NCBI GenBank assembly: GCA_013203195.1
Contig: JABMQM010000137.1
Coordinates: 1-7,228 of the forward strand
Direction: 5' to 3'
DNA from: Desulfobacteraceae bacterium
GTDB taxonomy: Bacteria; Desulfobacterota; Desulfobacteria; Desulfobacterales; UBA11574
Length of the DNA: 7,228 bases
Positions 5,541 through 7,228 of the stretch are shown here, piece by piece. The notes under the pieces are model-generated. The model was not told where the DNA came from, did not search any database, and saw only the letters and a program-made list of their open reading frames with translations. A program made the position numbers and the translations under genes. How positions within the stretch are numbered: the stretch's first letter is position 1; each line of letters begins with the position of its first letter.

Positions 5541-7010
5541 TTATGCTGCCCTGCGTCGCTTTTGTCGCTTTAACTCTTTCTGCTGAAGTAAGTGACCCAA
5601 TATCTGTATATTCCGCGCTAAAACTGACAATGCGACATATCGTTTAAATCCATGCACACCATGATCAAGGCAGCGATCTAATCCATGATTTTCTAAAGCA
5701 TTAATGGAAGATTCAACTGCTGAATGCTTTCGCCTGGATTCAATAAATTTTTCCGAATGCTCGATTTGTTTGTCTTTGGCGGATAATCGACCCTTTTTGG
5801 GCATGATGATGTAATCCAATATATTGGCCAACTGACCTCTGTTGCCAGGGGTGTAAAAACCTTTATCAAAACTGCAACCAGAAAGATTTTCGAATCGATC
5901 CTTGGCCCCTTGTGTCATGTCAACGGCAACTTTATCATCAGTCTGTTGCTCCATTACCAGATGATGAAGTATAAAACCGAACTGGTCCTTGAGAACACAA
6001 ACCTTTAAACCCAGCTCTTGGGGAACCCCGGCTTTTCCCTTACTGATCCACTCGGTGTGCTGCTCAAAAATTGAAAAAACCTTTTCTTCGTGCGGTATCT
6101 TTTCGTCTAAAACGGTTCTTCTATAAATCTGATCGATTTGCCGTTCCGCATGACGAATATACTCTTCAATCGTGCTTAACCTTATATTTTGGAACGTCGA
6201 TAACGTCATCATCTCCCGTAAAATGCGGATCGTCTCTTTGGATCTGAAAACAAAGCCCTGACAGACATCAATGTATTTTTGATGCTCTGCGGCAATTAAA
6301 TTTTCTCTTTCTTCCTTTTTCCTTTCATCTTTCGACTTCGAACGCCTGAGCTTTTGAATGCCACGAAGTAAACACTTTATCTTTGTTATATTATGATGAC
6401 TTTGACGCCAGTCGGTAATGCCGATCTCCGAACAAATGATGGCGATCAGGCTTATTATTTTGCGCATGGCATCAAACAGAAGATTCGCGTCAGTCGGATA
6501 ATGCACATCTGTTTCAACGACAAACGAATCGCAACTGCCTCTTAATTCCGGTCCTTTCTTTTTCGAAATAATGCCATGCCCGGCTTTGACAACAACCTGA
6601 TTAATCTCATCAAGTATCGGGGGAGTCAGCAAAGCAATATTATCCCTTATGGTCTGCAAGGGATATTGGCAACCAAAATCAGTCTTGCTATGCCCGAGCA
6701 TTTCACGTAATTTACTGTGGTTGTTGGCTATCTCATGAACTTTATCGTAGTCCCAGTTGCAGTTTAAGCGCAGAGTTCCCAAAACCAGAATCTTCCATAG
6801 ATCCATGCCGGGTCTTCCGGTTTCTTGGCTTTTTTTCGGCACTATTTGTTTAAGGACTTCGAAAACCTTCTTGCGTATGGGCTCTGTGCGATAAATGTGC
6901 TGCAGCCCCATCAGCAGTTTGGGAATTTCATCTCGAGATTGAAGATCAAATTCAATGTTGGCGATATCTTTTTTCCAAAATTCCATTTGCAAATTGATGA
7001 CTTTTCGCAT
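5541..7010 (-). CDS. tnp: ISNCY family transposase (ISDol1-like)
   Basis: An intact 489-aa DDE/RNase H-fold transposase that should cut and join the ends of the surrounding element. The N-terminal part (about 1-130) has GRPGMDLWKILVLGTLRLN (65-83), as in several DDE IS families, and probably binds the ends. Likely catalytic residues are D168 (ETDVHYPTDANLLFDAMR, 166-183), D382 (SFDKGFYTPGN, 380-390) and E433 (AVESSINALENHGLDRC, 431-447). A long insertion between the first two aspartates contains a very basic, coiled-coil-like stretch (about 215-245). The C-terminus is strongly basic (KELKRQKRRRAA). The phrase around D168 is what I recognise as ISNCY/ISDol1. The start at 7010 is supported by GGGGA 7 nt upstream. 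An internal Met9 is possible but less well placed. No frameshift or stop is seen, so the element may still be active. Catalytic assignments are inferred by motif, without an alignment. Confidence 0.88.
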   Translation of the reverse strand: MRKVINLQMEFWKKDIANIEFDLQSRDEIPKLLMGLQHIYRTEPIRKKVFEVLKQIVPKKSQETGRPGMDLWKILVLGTLRLNCNWDYDKVHEIANNHSKLREMLGHSKTDFGCQYPLQTIRDNIALLTPPILDEINQVVVKAGHGIISKKKGPELRGSCDSFVVETDVHYPTDANLLFDAMRKIISLIAIICSEIGITDWRQSHHNITKIKCLLRGIQKLRRSKSKDERKKEERENLIAAEHQKYIDVCQGFVFRSKETIRILREMMTLSTFQNIRLSTIEEYIRHAERQIDQIYRRTVLDEKIPHEEKVFSIFEQHTEWISKGKAGVPQELGLKVCVLKDQFGFILHHLVMEQQTDDKVAVDMTQGAKDRFENLSGCSFDKGFYTPGNRGQLANILDYIIMPKKGRLSAKDKQIEHSEKFIESRRKHSAVESSINALENHGLDRCLDHGVHGFKRYVALSVLARNIQILGHLLQQKELKRQKRRRAA

Positions 7011-7017
7011 AAATTAT

Positions 7018-7022
7018 TCCCC
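7018..7022 (-). promoter_or_regulatory. Ribosome binding site of the transposase
   Basis: Read on the - strand, GGGGA lies 7 nt before the ATG at 7010-7008. It directly follows, by one base, the last strand of the outer stem of the upstream structured leader, so folding could affect access to it. Confidence 0.55.
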
Positions 7023-7165
7023 ACGAAGATTTTTCAGGTTTGACTCATTTTTGCTTTTCTACTTTCCGGGTAGAAAAACGGTAATTAATGTTAATTCAAT
7101 AAGATAACTACCGCCAACGAGTTATTAATGCAAGCAGAATATGCATTAAACTGGAAAATCTTCGT
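7023..7165 (-). other. Multi-hairpin leader inside the IS, before the transposase gene
   Basis: A 14-bp outer inverted repeat (CGAAGATTTTTCAG at 7024-7037 with CTGGAAAATCTTCG at 7151-7164, 13 of 14 Watson-Crick, plus A7023-T7165) encloses three smaller hairpins. They are TTTTCTAC/GTAGAAAA (7055-7062 and 7070-7077), ATAACT/AGTTAT (7104-7109 and 7120-7125) and TTAATGC/GCATTAA (7125-7131 and 7143-7149); the last two share one base. Together they can draw as a multi-branched fold closed by the outer stem. It may be a regulatory 5' leader, a small RNA, or a subterminal transposase-binding region. The pairing is visible in the sequence; the function is inferred. Confidence 0.5.
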
Positions 7166-7191
7166 TTTACTTTTATGCGAACTTTCTTCCT

Positions 7192-7221
7192 AATATCAAT
7201 GTGTTAAGCATTGTCGTTCAA
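7192..7221 (-). promoter_or_regulatory. Candidate transposase promoter with -35 inside the terminal repeat
   Basis: On the - strand, TTGAAC (7221-7216) lies 18 nt before GATATT (7197-7192), matching the -35 and -10 consensus at 4 of 6 positions each or better. Transcription would start near 7185, just ahead of the structured leader. Having the -35 in the terminal repeat is common among IS elements and would let the transposase repress itself. A weaker alternative, TTGGCG with TAACAT, lies inside the leader. Both are motif-based guesses. Confidence 0.3.
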
Positions 7222-7227
7222 ACACTA
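7211..7227 (-). repeat. Right terminal inverted repeat of the IS
   Basis: Read on the - strand this is TAGTGTTTGAACGACAA, the partner of 5360-5376. Only one base (7228) remains outside it in this window, so the right copy of any target duplication is missing. Confidence 0.88.
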
Positions 7228-7228
7228 A

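Larger units (their letters stand above)
5360..7227 (-). mobile_element. Complete ISNCY (ISDol1-like) insertion sequence
   Basis: A 1,868-bp element bounded by 17-bp terminal inverted repeats and carrying one intact transposase on the - strand. Non-coding ends are 181 bp (5360-5540, after the gene) and 217 bp (7011-7227, before it). The 181-bp end shows only a small dyad (GAATG-AG-CATTC, 5407-5418). The 217-bp end is highly structured. The element is visibly more AT-rich than the three host genes, consistent with acquisition. It lies immediately beyond the stem-loop repeat that follows the AOR gene. The window ends at 7228, so the target duplication and right flank are unseen. The family assignment comes from the transposase; the ISDol1 subgroup is from memory. 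Confidence 0.87.

Noticed and set aside
7023..7165. IS110-type bridge RNA or IS200/IS605-type omega RNA
   Set aside because: The enzyme carries DDE motifs rather than a DEDD/serine or HUH/TnpB architecture, so an RNA guide of those types is not expected; only a generic structured leader is claimed.

Overview
The window most likely comes from a Desulfobacterota (Desulfobacterales-like, anaerobic) genome or metagenome contig. Four things point this way: a tungsten-type aldehyde:ferredoxin oxidoreductase (AOR), a protein resembling the poorly characterised DUF6178 family, an ISNCY/ISDol1-like insertion sequence, and degenerate intergenic repeats of kinds I associate from memory with that group. 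The taxonomic call is inference; there is no rRNA or marker gene here.

Layout. Positions 1-88 are a short upstream region with a possible promoter. Three genes follow on the + strand: an AmpG-type MFS transporter (152-1348, probably starting further upstream), a DUF6178-like protein (1496-3235), and an AOR-family oxidoreductase (3332-5272). The gaps between them are 147 and 96 nt and neither holds a canonical intrinsic terminator, so they could be co-transcribed, but nothing in the sequence proves a shared function. Each gap carries a different repeat: a heptad GTTCRGG array forming a long inverted repeat (1361-1473), a CTCTGCG direct repeat (3241-3257), and a CTTAGTGGCAA stem-loop just after the AOR gene (5298-5330).

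From 5360 to 7227 lies an apparently complete insertion sequence of 1,868 bp. It has 17-bp terminal inverted repeats (15 of 17 matching) and one intact 489-aa DDE transposase on the - strand. It is visibly more AT-rich than the three host genes. The window ends one base outside the right terminal repeat, so a target-site duplication cannot be tested, and whatever originally lay downstream of the AOR gene is not visible.

How the genes work together: the AOR should oxidise an aldehyde (or a related substrate) to the acid in the cytoplasm, with electrons passing to ferredoxin, and it needs a tungstopterin cofactor made elsewhere. The transporter resembles the muropeptide permease AmpG. The middle protein has no known function. 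The most unusual signals are non-coding: a probable non-ATG (ATT) start for the transporter, a long G-rich RNA hairpin and G-quadruplex candidate between the first two genes, and a nested multi-hairpin leader of about 143 nt placed directly before the transposase ribosome binding site. I see no clear evidence of a wholly new multi-gene system.
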